Below are positions 1 through 8,737 of a stretch of 13,685 bases of DNA, in pieces. Below the pieces are notes generated by a model, which ran no database searches, was not told the origin of the DNA, and saw only the letters and a program-made list of their open reading frames with translations. Position numbers and translations under genes: made by a program. The DNA is from Bacteroidota bacterium (GTDB lineage: Bacteria > Bacteroidota > Bacteroidia > Bacteroidales > UBA12481), in the NCBI GenBank assembly GCA_030592205.1, contig JAUVKA010000053.1, positions 1-13,685 on the forward strand, read 5' to 3'. Each line of letters starts with the position of its first letter. Position 1 is the stretch's first letter.

Positions 1-1391
1 GAGCTGTATCCCTGGTGATAAGCCTCAGCTGAAACAGGATAAGTGGGGGATGAAGCTGCCAGCACATAAGTTATCAGGGTTTCGTTATGGCCCCTGATCT
101 GGTGGTTCATGCTGAATCCATAATTGGGAGACCAATGCCAATAAAGTACCTGCTGCTCCTGAGTGTACCAATTCCACTCGACTTCTGACCAGAGGGTGTG
201 AATTCTTGAACGTATCTCAGCTTCTTCAGGCACCGATGAATCGAGGTATTCCCTGAATGTCAGCAAGCCCTGAATCATAAAAGCAGTTTCTACCAGGTCG
301 CCACCGTCATCCTTTTCATTAAAGGGAATTGTTTTTCCGGTTTGTCCGTTTAGCCAGTGCGGCCAGGCACCATGGTAACGGTCGCAGGTTTCCAGAAAGC
401 TCAGAATATGATTCATCCGCAGCAGTCCCTCATTGCGACTAATCCAGTGCCTTTCCATACCAACAACCAGACTCATGACCCCAAAGCCCGAGCCACCGGT
501 GGTGACAATATCATTCGAAGTATTGCGCTCTCTGGCCATCCCGCAAACCGGGTGAGCAAAATCATAGAAATACGAGAAGGTCCGTTCCTGAATTAGGTTG
601 AGCAGCTCTTCGTCGGGAATTTCCGGAAACTTATAAGTAGAGTCCAGGGCTGTGAAGAACTCGAGGCTGAAGCCCAGGAAACGGTTGCTGGACTCAGCGA
701 CTAAGTTAGATGATATCAGCAAGTTATATCTTTTCAGACTACTCAACTCACTGCTGCTTCTAAGCAGGATCACCTGCCTGTTTTCGGATGCCTCGATAAC
801 AAGTGAAGCACCACCGGTTAATGAGAAAAAGTCTTCATAGCCTTGAGGTTGCAGAGGCTCAGAGAAAGTGATTTCAAATTCGACCGACTTGATCGGGATA
901 TTCATTGGCGTTTCATTCAAACTGAGCTCGATTCCGTTCAGGCTAATCCGATCGATTTTCAAAATGCCCGGTTCGGTGCTAAACCCATATTCATATCCCG
1001 GAAATCCTTCGCCCAGTAATCCTTTCAGACCTGATCCGATAACCAGGGAATAATCTGTCAGATAGTCCAGATTAGCCTCCGGTGAAATAAGTACTTTCCT
1101 TTTTTCAGACAAGAAATCCATCCCAGTTGGAATCCTGCTCCCGCTATCGGAAGAAAGATAGATTTCCTGTGCAGCCGATTCCGGTTCAACTACTGTTGTA
1201 AATTCCACCGTGAATACGGATTTTACAGACACTTCAGTGGTTTTGTTCCCCGGCCTGAGTTCTTTTGACCCCGCCCAGGAAGCTATTATTTGCAATTGCC
1301 CGACACCACTTGGATCATCCTTTTTACATGAATCCAAAAGAATGATCAGAATGAGGGGAGCCCAAAGAAAATATTTGAAGGTTTTTATCAT
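1..1391 (-). CDS. GH144/glycoamylase-type surface lipoprotein, C-terminus cut by window edge
   Basis: The frame stays open from an ATG at 1391 to the window edge (463 full codons seen). Residues 1-22 form a lipoprotein signal with lipobox LLDSC (Cys22). The following KKDD resembles Bacteroidota surface-export signals, so the protein is probably on the cell surface. Residues about 30-140 and 145-250 look like two Ig-like (Big_5-type) modules. From about 258 a glycoamylase (PF10091) fold begins: ERTFSYFYDF (269-278), DDGGDLVETA (361-370), GHNETLITYVLA (434-445). Glu437 and Glu368 align with acidic residues of the other enzyme in this locus (Glu226 and Asp158) and are candidate catalytic positions. 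GH144 members cleave beta-1,2-glucan (endo) or release sophorose (exo); which this does is not visible. It is the last visible gene of the minus-strand operon, 64 bp after the LamG lipoprotein. The catalytic C-terminus, about 150-200 residues, is missing from the window. The old name glucoamylase would be misleading. Confidence 0.85.
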   Translation of the reverse strand, partial: MIKTFKYFLWAPLILIILLDSCKKDDPSGVGQLQIIASWAGSKELRPGNKTTEVSVKSVFTVEFTTVVEPESAAQEIYLSSDSGSRIPTGMDFLSEKRKVLISPEANLDYLTDYSLVIGSGLKGLLGEGFPGYEYGFSTEPGILKIDRISLNGIELSLNETPMNIPIKSVEFEITFSEPLQPQGYEDFFSLTGGASLVIEASENRQVILLRSSSELSSLKRYNLLISSNLVAESSNRFLGFSLEFFTALDSTYKFPEIPDEELLNLIQERTFSYFYDFAHPVCGMARERNTSNDIVTTGGSGFGVMSLVVGMERHWISRNEGLLRMNHILSFLETCDRYHGAWPHWLNGQTGKTIPFNEKDDGGDLVETAFMIQGLLTFREYLDSSVPEEAEIRSRIHTLWSEVEWNWYTQEQQVLYWHWSPNYGFSMNHQIRGHNETLITYVLAASSPTYPVSAEAYHQGYS

Positions 1392-1398
1392 CTTGTTT

Positions 1399-1440
1399 AT
1401 TAAGGAGGAAGTCCGGTTTAGCCCTGACCCCCTCCTTAAT
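1399..1440 (-). promoter_or_regulatory. Intercistronic hairpin with SD and anti-SD arms
   Basis: A perfect 10-bp inverted repeat, ATTAAGGAGG (1399-1408) and CCTCCTTAAT (1431-1440), lies between the LamG lipoprotein stop and the second GH144 start. In the minus-strand mRNA two G-U pairs and a G-C/U-A/C-G run extend it to about 15 pairs. The 5' arm contains AAGGAGG, a Shine-Dalgarno sequence, and the 3' arm ends 7 nt before the AUG. No U-tract follows, so this is not a standard terminator. It may mark mRNA processing or limit expression of the last gene; that role is inference. Confidence 0.6.
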
Positions 1441-1455
1441 GGATTATCCTTAAGC

Positions 1456-2724
1456 TTAATTGCCCGAATTATACATTAATTGAATTTCAGTTTCTGTCAG
1501 CACTTTATGGTAAACAGCAATATCGTCAAGTTGTCCTTTAAAATGGTTGGATGTGGGGAAATCATATCCCCCCCATGATTCACCGTCCCATAAAGAACCT
1601 GCTCTGGATTGAATGAATCCGAAAGCTAGTTGCGGATAGGTTTCGGGTTCTGTTCCGTTATATTTTAATCCAACCACCCCTTGTTTGGCATCCCCATCTG
1701 GCCAGAGATTGAAATTCTGCGATTTCATTTTCACCCCATTTATGTATAGAATACCAGCTTTATCTGCAGCATTGAAAACGCAAACTACATGGGCCCATTT
1801 GTCTTGCAAAAGACCGGCAACACCACCGGAATTTCTCAGATCCTGACAAAAGTCCCATCCCTGCCATCCACCATTGTCACGGGTCTGGCCTTCACCATTA
1901 AACCATAGGTCTTCAGAAGCAGCCGTGCCATCTCCCAGATCATAGCTGGCTGCGAGTTTACAGCTGCTGTGGTCAGCAGGAATTTCAAACTGGAAACCGT
2001 AAAATGCAGCTAGTCCCATAACGAAATAGCCGGCGGGGTCTCCACTTGCGTTATTATGGCCGTCGGAATTTGTTTTAACCCAGAAAGTCAAGGAGAAGTT
2101 GTCGGTGTTCATTAATACATCTCCATTGGGAACCTCAATAATCGAAGCATCCCCATCAAAGGTGGCTGCTTTCCCTGCTGTTTCATTACGTCCGGCTGTA
2201 TATGATATGGCGGCTACTCCGGAAGCGGGCGGATCAAAATCTCCGATAATGTCATCCGGGCTGTCTTCAAATGGCCAGTAAGCAATAGCTCCCTTAGGCA
2301 TAAAGGAGCCAAGAGTGGTAAAGGTACGAGTGAGCGGGGCGAGGCTTTCTGCTTCCAGGGATTTAATGGTACCGGCAAAGCTCAGCTTATACAAGATTCC
2401 ATTACCAAGGTTTTCTAGCGGCTGAATAGTAACCGTATTGCCTGAGGTAGTAACAGTTAGTTCAATGGGGGTATCGTCATATTCCTGTACCATTTTAACA
2501 GACGAAATAGTTACGGTGCTTTCATCCAGGTCAGTGGAGAAAGTGGCAGTAATAGTTGGGCTGACCGGAATGTTGTCTGGAGAAACTGCTCCATTCAGGT
2601 CGATTGATCCGGTCACCAGGGCATCGAGAGTCAGGGCAATCGGGTCTTTTTTACAGCTGTTCATGCTAACTCCGAAGATCAGCGTAATGCTCATTAAACT
2701 GATCCAAAATTGTCTTCTTTTCAT
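1456..2724 (-). CDS. Surface glycan-binding lipoprotein (SGBP), Ig-like plus LamG domains
   Basis: I chose the ATG at 2724 (422 aa, MKRRQFWISL) because it gives a normal signal peptide; an in-frame GTG at 2733 would add three residues. The signal ends at lipobox MNSC (Cys24), followed by KKDP, which suggests display on the outer surface. Residues about 48-137 resemble a bacterial Ig-like Big_5 module. Residues about 145-420 form a concanavalin-like LamG_3 domain: AYWPFEDS (148-155), AATFDG (186-191), FSLTFWVKT (210-218), DKWAHVVCVF (308-317), LYINGVK (326-332), and the C-terminal LDDIAVYHKVLTETEI. It sits directly after the SusD gene (30-bp gap), the position where PULs encode SusE/F-like or SGBP proteins. 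It has no recognisable hydrolase motif, so polysaccharide capture is the likely role. The ligand cannot be read from sequence; LamG domains can also be catalytic in some families, which I consider less likely here. Confidence 0.88.
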   Translation of the reverse strand: MKRRQFWISLMSITLIFGVSMNSCKKDPIALTLDALVTGSIDLNGAVSPDNIPVSPTITATFSTDLDESTVTISSVKMVQEYDDTPIELTVTTSGNTVTIQPLENLGNGILYKLSFAGTIKSLEAESLAPLTRTFTTLGSFMPKGAIAYWPFEDSPDDIIGDFDPPASGVAAISYTAGRNETAGKAATFDGDASIIEVPNGDVLMNTDNFSLTFWVKTNSDGHNNASGDPAGYFVMGLAAFYGFQFEIPADHSSCKLAASYDLGDGTAASEDLWFNGEGQTRDNGGWQGWDFCQDLRNSGGVAGLLQDKWAHVVCVFNAADKAGILYINGVKMKSQNFNLWPDGDAKQGVVGLKYNGTEPETYPQLAFGFIQSRAGSLWDGESWGGYDFPTSNHFKGQLDDIAVYHKVLTETEIQLMYNSGN

Positions 2725-2754
2725 ACTATTCACTTTTGAATTGTAAATTAACTA

Positions 2755-4239
2755 TCAATAATTCGGATTTTGTGTAATAATCCCTTGAGAAATATCTATT
2801 TCGGTTTGCGGAATAGGCAGTAATTCGTTCTTTCCTTCAACAAATCCCAGTGGCCCTAGAACTTGGGCGGCACTACCTGTCCTGACGAGATCCCAGAAGC
2901 GATGGCCTTCCAGTGCCAATTCAGATCGTCTTTCTTCAAGGATCAGGTCTCTGAGTTCATTTTTATCCGTAGTTTCAATATCCGGCAGAATATCTTCACT
3001 GCCTTCTCTGGCCCTTTCTCTCACCAGGTTGATGTAGTAAACTCCATCTGCAGATTTGTTATTCTCATTCAGTGCTTCGGCAGCGATCAGAAGAACTTCG
3101 GCATAGCGGATAAGCCTTCTGTTATGTCCCCATTGGCTAATGGTGTTCGCCCCCGGAATCCATACCTTTTGATTATAGCACTCTCGTTGAATGATTTGTC
3201 CGTTCTCATCTGTAACCACATCCGGTGTAGTTCCGTCTCCGAGGATGGTAATTCCGTCAATTACTTCGTTCAGGTCAATAATGGTATAGTCGAGCCTGGG
3301 ATCATTGTTTTCAAAGGAATGGCGCAGGTTTTCAGACGGACAGTTAAAGCCCCAACCTTTGTTAGGAGTGCCTCTTACTCCCTGTGTATTTGCATATTGA
3401 TTACCAGCCCCGCCTCCACCTTCGATACCGATGGCCCCGATTTCAAATACAGATTCCACACCATGCTCACCAGTCAGACTATTTGCATTTGCAAAGGATG
3501 ACTCCAGATCGTATTCGTCTGATCTCACCACATCCAGAATCTGCTCTTCTGCTGTTTGGAAGTCATGCTGGTAGAGAGCTGCTTTGGCTCGAAGTGTCTG
3601 AGCAGCACCTTTGGAGGCCCTGCCTTCATCTTCCATTCCATAAGTGCTTCTGAGAGGCAGATTTATAATTGCATACTCCAAATCCTCAATAATCAGCGCA
3701 TAAACCTGGTCAAGCGATGAACGCTCCAATTTGAGTGGGGGATTCGTTGTTGTAACAATTGGCACGCCTCCCCAGGCTCTGACCAGATCAAAATAATAAA
3801 GGGCGCGTAAAAAGCGGGCTTCTCCGATATACCGATTCTTAAGGGGGACAGACAGGTCGATTAAGGGCACTTTCTCGATCACTACATTGGCTCGTTTGAT
3901 CCCTTCGTATAGTGCACTCCACCAGCGATCCAGTCCGTCTTGCGTGGCTGTGAAGGTGAAATCATCATAGGGGTTCAGGGTACTGGCCTGATCGTTGGGA
4001 TTACTTCCTTTGTGCGAATCATCCGACATAAAATCCAAAATTGGAAAGCCTCCTGAGTGAAAATGCCAGTTTCTAAGCGTGGCATAAACGGCATTTACCG
4101 CCAATTGGGCATCGGCAGCAGTGCTTGGAAAAACCTCCTGGGTCAATTCACCCTGTGGATTATTTTGCAGAAAATCCTCACAAGCTGAAAATCCAATCAA
4201 CAGGAGAAAAATGGCAATATAAATAACTGATTTCTTCAT
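2755..4239 (-). CDS. SusD-like glycan-binding outer-membrane lipoprotein
   Basis: This 494-aa protein forms the lid of the SusCD importer and captures oligosaccharide at the cell surface. The lipoprotein signal ends at GFSAC (Cys20). The N-terminal SusD-like region (about 21-220) includes the TPR-type helices with GEARFLRALYYFDLVRAWGG (139-158). The C-terminal SusD/RagB domain (about 260-494) has RYAEVLLIAAEALNE (378-392), the family signature EERRSELALEGHRFWDLVRTG split over 436-456, and LLPIPQTEID (473-482). The ending QNPNY is typical of the family. It starts 6 bp after the stop of the SusC gene, so the two are translationally close. Length is normal and no frame disruption is seen. Aromatic residues such as the NWHF and DRWW segments could line the glycan site, but I cannot assign the substrate from this protein alone. 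Confidence 0.97.
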   Translation of the reverse strand: MKKSVIYIAIFLLLIGFSACEDFLQNNPQGELTQEVFPSTAADAQLAVNAVYATLRNWHFHSGGFPILDFMSDDSHKGSNPNDQASTLNPYDDFTFTATQDGLDRWWSALYEGIKRANVVIEKVPLIDLSVPLKNRYIGEARFLRALYYFDLVRAWGGVPIVTTTNPPLKLERSSLDQVYALIIEDLEYAIINLPLRSTYGMEDEGRASKGAAQTLRAKAALYQHDFQTAEEQILDVVRSDEYDLESSFANANSLTGEHGVESVFEIGAIGIEGGGGAGNQYANTQGVRGTPNKGWGFNCPSENLRHSFENNDPRLDYTIIDLNEVIDGITILGDGTTPDVVTDENGQIIQRECYNQKVWIPGANTISQWGHNRRLIRYAEVLLIAAEALNENNKSADGVYYINLVRERAREGSEDILPDIETTDKNELRDLILEERRSELALEGHRFWDLVRTGSAAQVLGPLGFVEGKNELLPIPQTEIDISQGIITQNPNY

Positions 4240-4245
4240 AATGGT

Positions 4246-7200
4246 CTAAAAACTAAGGTTTAATCCTACAGCATAAACTGCAGTTACCGGGTAAATCCCG
4301 TAATCAATTCCATTTGACAACACATCAAAACTTGCAATTTCCGGTGTGTAACCTGTATACTTTGAAAGTGTATACAGGTTGGTGGCTTTCACGTATATCC
4401 TGATTTCAGTAAGATTCCATCTCTGAGCAAACCTGACCGGCAGATTATAGGCCAGAATCAGATTGCGAAGCCTAAGGAAGGAGCCGTCCTGGATAAAATG
4501 GTCTGAGGGTGTGTAATTGTACCCGCCAAAAGAGGGTCTTGGCTCATCTGTACTGGTACCTTCTCCGGTCCAGCGGCCGAAGACATGCTGTTCAAAATTG
4601 TAAGGATCAGGTCTAACCAACTCTTTTCCATTGAATATTTTATTGCCCGCCTGTCCGCTGAGGTCCACAGAGAGGTCAAATCCCTTGTATTTGAGTCCAA
4701 AGTTGAATCCAAAAACAAATTTAGGGATGGGCGAACCCAGGTAGGTGCGATCAAGTCCGTTGATCTGTCCATCCTTATTGGTATCAACAAACCTGAGATC
4801 TCCTATGCCGGCCTGGGTGCTATGTGGATATACATTTAGTTCCTCTTGATTTTGAAATACTCCGTCTGATTGATATCCGTAATATGCACCGATAGGCAAA
4901 CCAACCTCACTTAGAGTAACCGGCTGACCATTTGCCAGATAGCCTCCAAGCAGGGTGGAGTCAACTCCGCTGTTGCCACCGATGGATAAGACCTCGTTAT
5001 GAATGATGGATCCCAGGAATCCGGCGTACCAGGTCAGGTCATTTATTTTTTCTCTCCACTGCAGGTTGAACTCGAATCCGCGATTCAGCACGGAGGCTGC
5101 GTTATACCTTACCTTTTGCCCCAACCCGTTGCCAATATGTCCCGGGGTGGATAATTCAACCAGAATGTTATCTGTTACCCGGTTAAAGAAATCAAATTCC
5201 CCGGTCAGCCTGTTGTTCAGCAGACCGATTTCCAATCCGATATCGGTTTGAGTAGTGTTTTCCCACCTCAGATCCGGATTTCCGCTTTTGCCGTAAGAAG
5301 CAGCCGGAACGGTCAGGTCAGGATTGCCTATTACGGCGAGAATGTCTGATTGTACCCTGGCAAAGCGGTCGAAATAACTGATTTTCTCATTCCCGATGAT
5401 TCCCCAACTGGCCCTTAACTTCATGGAGGAAATCCATTCTATCGACTGCATGAAAGATTCACGACCCATATTCCATCCGGCAGCTAATGAGGGAAAGTTG
5501 GAGTATCTATTTCCCTGGGTGAACTTGGATGATCCGTCGCGGCGGAAAGTAGCCGTAAAGATGTATCGGTCAGCTAAAATATAGTTGGCTCTGAACAGAT
5601 AGGATATCATGGAGTAATACTGGTTGGGATCAACGCCGTTGGAGATAGACTGAATGGTATTGACGCCATTAACCGGGTCGTAAATATAGGCCGGATTGAT
5701 GTACCAGAAATCGCTGCCGTCGCGAATCAGGTTCTCCCCGCGCATAGACATTCTCTCTGACCGGGTCTCCTGCATGGTATATCCGCCCATGACCACCAGA
5801 TTGTGATTCTCTATGGATTTTTGCCAGGTTAGGGTGTTTTCCCATAACCAGGTCAGGTTCTCACTGTTCCCTTTGTAAAGATCGCTAAGCACATTCTGCT
5901 GCTGCGAGGCAGAACCATCCGGATTGTAAATGGTATAAGCTGGTGTGAATGATTCCGCCTTGCCATAACCTGCATCAATCCCATAACTGGTTCTGAACGT
6001 AAGTGACTCACCAATACCGGCCTCAGCAAAAAGATTACCAACTGCTCGCAGTCCATTGTTAAAATTGTTTGAATTTGCCAGTTCAGCCAGTGGATTACCA
6101 ACATTATAAACCACCCCAAAAGAACCGTCCGGATAATAAGGTTCAAGTATCGGTTGAGCCCGGTATACCGAGTAGGTGACATTCGGTGCATTTTGCTGCC
6201 AATATGGAGCCAGAGTAATATTGTTTCCAACTCTTATATTACTGAAAAGCTTGTAACTATTATTCAGTTTGATGGTATAACGCTGAAAGGAGGATTTATC
6301 AATTATTCCATCCTGCGTGAAGACTCCTAAGCCCAGGTAATATTGAGATGCTTTGGTTGATCCCGACAACGAAAACTGAGTGTTTTGCATGGGGGCCGGA
6401 CTAAAAACGAGGTCCTGCCAATCCGTATTCGGCAATGCGTCTATATTATTATAGGTCCCGGGATTGATTTCATTGGTAATCGTGGCAAATTCACGACCGT
6501 CAAGTAGAGCAATCTTTTTAGCGAGGTTCTGGATCCCGAATTCAGTTGAAAGGCTGAACGTGATTTGTTCCTGTCCGATTTTTCCGCTCTTGGTGGTTAT
6601 TATGATGACTCCGTTGGCTCCCCGTGACCCGTATATAGCTGTTGAAGAAGCGTCTTTCAACACTTCCAACGATTCAATGTCTGCCGAATTAAGAAAGGAG
6701 ATATTATCCAGTATAACTCCGTCAACCACATAGATCGGCGATGAATTATTAAATGTCCCGACTCCGCGGACCCTCACTACAGGAATGGCTCCTGGTGCTC
6801 CGGATGTACTCGAGACCTGCACACCGGCAACTTTTCCTTGTAAGCTTTGCTCGGGACTGATAGAAGTGATTTTACCTAGCTCCAGGGATTTGACCTTGCT
6901 AACGGATCCGGTCAGGTCACTTTTTCTTACTGTTCCATAACCAATTACTACCACTTCATCCATTGAAGAGGGTTTGACTTGCAGGATCACATTGATGACC
7001 TCTTTTCCTTGCGTACTGATCTCCTGGGGTTGATACCCGACAAAAGAAAAAATCAGCACTGCATTGGGTGAACTGATCTCCATCTGATAGCGGCCGTCAA
7101 GGTCTGTAATCGCTCCTTGGGTGGTGCCTTTTACCTGTATACTGGCGAGTGGGAGTGTCTCACCCGTATCGGATGCACTGACTGTTCCGGTAATTAATCG

Positions 7201-7278
7201 CGACTGTCCCAAAGACCATTGGGTCAGACTTACCAGTAAAGACAGTAGAACAATTTTCAATAGGGTCTTCGAACTCAT
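4246..7278 (-). CDS. SusC-like TonB-dependent outer-membrane transporter
   Basis: This 1010-aa protein is a TonB-dependent transporter that imports oligosaccharides together with the SusD partner. A signal peptide spans about 1-25 (cleavage near SLGQ). A carboxypeptidase-regulatory-like beta-sandwich (about 28-102, with GTVSASDTGETLPLASIQVKG in pieces and DLDGRY at 59-64) precedes the TonB box region MDEVVVIGYG (106-115). The plug follows (about 115-232) with LQGKVAGVQV, PIYVVDGVIL and the classic ANGVIIITTKSG (221-232). The remainder is the 22-strand barrel, ending in an aromatic Phe (GLNLSF), as expected for Bam-dependent insertion. The gene lies 34 bp after the GH144 gene and 6 bp before the SusD gene, in one operon. 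It has no FecR/sigma signalling extension before the beta-sandwich, which fits control by the separate one-component regulator upstream. Confidence 0.97.
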   Translation of the reverse strand: MSSKTLLKIVLLSLLVSLTQWSLGQSRLITGTVSASDTGETLPLASIQVKGTTQGAITDLDGRYQMEISSPNAVLIFSFVGYQPQEISTQGKEVINVILQVKPSSMDEVVVIGYGTVRKSDLTGSVSKVKSLELGKITSISPEQSLQGKVAGVQVSSTSGAPGAIPVVRVRGVGTFNNSSPIYVVDGVILDNISFLNSADIESLEVLKDASSTAIYGSRGANGVIIITTKSGKIGQEQITFSLSTEFGIQNLAKKIALLDGREFATITNEINPGTYNNIDALPNTDWQDLVFSPAPMQNTQFSLSGSTKASQYYLGLGVFTQDGIIDKSSFQRYTIKLNNSYKLFSNIRVGNNITLAPYWQQNAPNVTYSVYRAQPILEPYYPDGSFGVVYNVGNPLAELANSNNFNNGLRAVGNLFAEAGIGESLTFRTSYGIDAGYGKAESFTPAYTIYNPDGSASQQQNVLSDLYKGNSENLTWLWENTLTWQKSIENHNLVVMGGYTMQETRSERMSMRGENLIRDGSDFWYINPAYIYDPVNGVNTIQSISNGVDPNQYYSMISYLFRANYILADRYIFTATFRRDGSSKFTQGNRYSNFPSLAAGWNMGRESFMQSIEWISSMKLRASWGIIGNEKISYFDRFARVQSDILAVIGNPDLTVPAASYGKSGNPDLRWENTTQTDIGLEIGLLNNRLTGEFDFFNRVTDNILVELSTPGHIGNGLGQKVRYNAASVLNRGFEFNLQWREKINDLTWYAGFLGSIIHNEVLSIGGNSGVDSTLLGGYLANGQPVTLSEVGLPIGAYYGYQSDGVFQNQEELNVYPHSTQAGIGDLRFVDTNKDGQINGLDRTYLGSPIPKFVFGFNFGLKYKGFDLSVDLSGQAGNKIFNGKELVRPDPYNFEQHVFGRWTGEGTSTDEPRPSFGGYNYTPSDHFIQDGSFLRLRNLILAYNLPVRFAQRWNLTEIRIYVKATNLYTLSKYTGYTPEIASFDVLSNGIDYGIYPVTAVYAVGLNLSF

Positions 7279-7312
7279 AACTAATAGGATTTAGATGTTA
7301 TAGCATCAATTT

Positions 7313-8737
7313 TTATTCGTCAAGCCATCCTCCTTTAAATCTGGCTTTTCGCAATCCTTCTACGATATATTTGTTTTTGATCATGAGTTCCCATATTAAT
7401 CCCGACTGATAGTTCTCCAGCTGGATAAGAATGGGGCCCTGGTCAATTCCAAGGTAATCCGGGTTAAACCATCCCTGCCCGGATTGGCCTTTGGTGGCAT
7501 AACTGAGATTGAAAGCATCTTTGAAACCATATTCCTGATAAAGCTTACTTCCAAATTTGCTTTTCATAGCATAGAGGGTTTCCAGACATTGTTCTGGTGC
7601 AAAAGGGATTGAACCACCTGCAGCAGTTGGGGCAATAGTACCGTCATCAATCACTTCACTGGAACTGGCCCCTCTGGCCATATAGGTGAAGTAGCGGACT
7701 ACTTGATTCTTATATTTTGTGGTCTCATTGGCAGGACCATCAGAGGCGGTCAAACCCCAAATGCTTACTCCATATCCTTCAAAATATTGTGGGTTATCGA
7801 TGCAATAGGCCCGGTTGGCAAGAGTGGCTCTCCGGCTGTTCTCAAAGTAATCGATGCCTTTATCAGCCATGTAAGGGTCTTGAATTCCCCTGAAGTCAAT
7901 AAACATCTGGGAATATTGATGTCCGAACAACGGACTGAAGTTTACATGTTCAAAGCCATAAAAATCAGACCATTCGTAGGTCTTACACCATTCATCCCAA
8001 GTGTTATTCGGGATGGAATGGGATGGCGAGCCCAATGCAAGAAGGACCAGGATCATTGCTTCATTATATCCTTGCCAAACCGACGAGAGGAATCCTGTTT
8101 CCGGATGCCATCCCATGGACAGAAGCGGTTGTTCATTCATGGCCCAGTCCCATTCAACCCGAAGGTACAAGAAATCTGCCAGTTGCCTGATTTGCTCTTC
8201 TTGTGGAGACTCCCTGTCGAAATAAGACTGACAGACCAGTATCCCGGCCATTAAAAGACCCGTATCCATAGTTGACAGTTCGACCTGTTTGTAGCGTGAC
8301 CCTGTTTTATAATTCAAGAAGTGATAATAAAAACCTTTATATCCAGTCATGCCAGTTGGGTCAGGACCCTGAGGCGAAATAGCTAACCAGCTCAACACTT
8401 TTGTTACCCTGTCCGCAGCCTCCTCACGCGTAACGTATCCGTTTTCAGCTCCGATAACATATGAAGTGAGTGCGAAACCAGTAGCTGCAATGCTGGTAAA
8501 CTGCCGTGTTGGGTAGCGATCATAGTTTTGCCAGGTCTGCGTATCAACAATCTCCCAGAAATATTGGAAGGTACGCTGCTTTAGATCCTGAATGAAAGCT
8601 TCAGGTACTGTTTGTTGGTTTTGACAAAATAGAGATTCATTTGGCAAGGAAAGAAAGAAAAAAATCACGTAAAAGGGCAAAATTCTAAAGCTGATTCCGC
8701 TTTTCCGCCACTTGTACAGTAAGCCAGTTCGTTTCAT
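7313..8737 (-). CDS. GH144-family secreted beta-1,2-glucanase (glycoamylase fold)
   Basis: This 474-aa protein has a basic N-terminus and a hydrophobic segment (about 18-38). The segment ends at LFC-QNQQ, which looks like a signal peptidase I site and lacks a convincing lipobox, so a periplasmic or secreted enzyme is likely. The rest (about 45-474) is one (alpha/alpha)6 glycoamylase PF10091/GH144 domain: FQYFWEIVD (57-65), GYKGFYYHFLN (132-142), VELSTMDTGLLMAGIL (152-167), LLSMGWHPETGF (205-216), WQGYNEAMIL (221-230), VNFSPLFGHQYSQMFIDFRG (265-284), APTAAGGSIPFAPE (369-382), GIDQGPILIQLENY (430-443). Glu226, Asp158/Glu154 and Asp432 are conserved-looking acidic candidates for catalysis. Characterised GH144 enzymes are endo-beta-1,2-glucanases (Chitinophaga SGL) or an exo enzyme giving sophorose (Parabacteroides). 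It is the first gene of the operon, before susC. The ATG is the only plausible start; the next Met is residue 130. Confidence 0.9.
   Translation of the reverse strand: MKRTGLLYKWRKSGISFRILPFYVIFFFLSLPNESLFCQNQQTVPEAFIQDLKQRTFQYFWEIVDTQTWQNYDRYPTRQFTSIAATGFALTSYVIGAENGYVTREEAADRVTKVLSWLAISPQGPDPTGMTGYKGFYYHFLNYKTGSRYKQVELSTMDTGLLMAGILVCQSYFDRESPQEEQIRQLADFLYLRVEWDWAMNEQPLLSMGWHPETGFLSSVWQGYNEAMILVLLALGSPSHSIPNNTWDEWCKTYEWSDFYGFEHVNFSPLFGHQYSQMFIDFRGIQDPYMADKGIDYFENSRRATLANRAYCIDNPQYFEGYGVSIWGLTASDGPANETTKYKNQVVRYFTYMARGASSSEVIDDGTIAPTAAGGSIPFAPEQCLETLYAMKSKFGSKLYQEYGFKDAFNLSYATKGQSGQGWFNPDYLGIDQGPILIQLENYQSGLIWELMIKNKYIVEGLRKARFKGGWLDE

Noticed and set aside
357..1479. Several short plus-strand frames at the left end (357-596, 652-840, 868-1053, 1210-1479)
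   Set aside because: They lie opposite the continuous minus-strand lipoprotein/GH144 frame, which has a signal peptide and recognisable domains.
2863..3501. 212-codon plus-strand open frame opposite the SusD gene
   Set aside because: Antisense shadow of a clearly conserved SusD reading frame; its translation has no family-like motifs.
7703..8254. 183-codon plus-strand open frame opposite the GH144 gene
   Set aside because: Antisense shadow; the minus-strand frame carries all conserved GH144 segments.
7313..8737. Starch-degrading glucoamylase, as automatic names would suggest
   Set aside because: The domain is the PF10091/GH144 type linked to beta-1,2-glucans; no GH15 or GH13 motifs are seen and no starch-specific partners are present.
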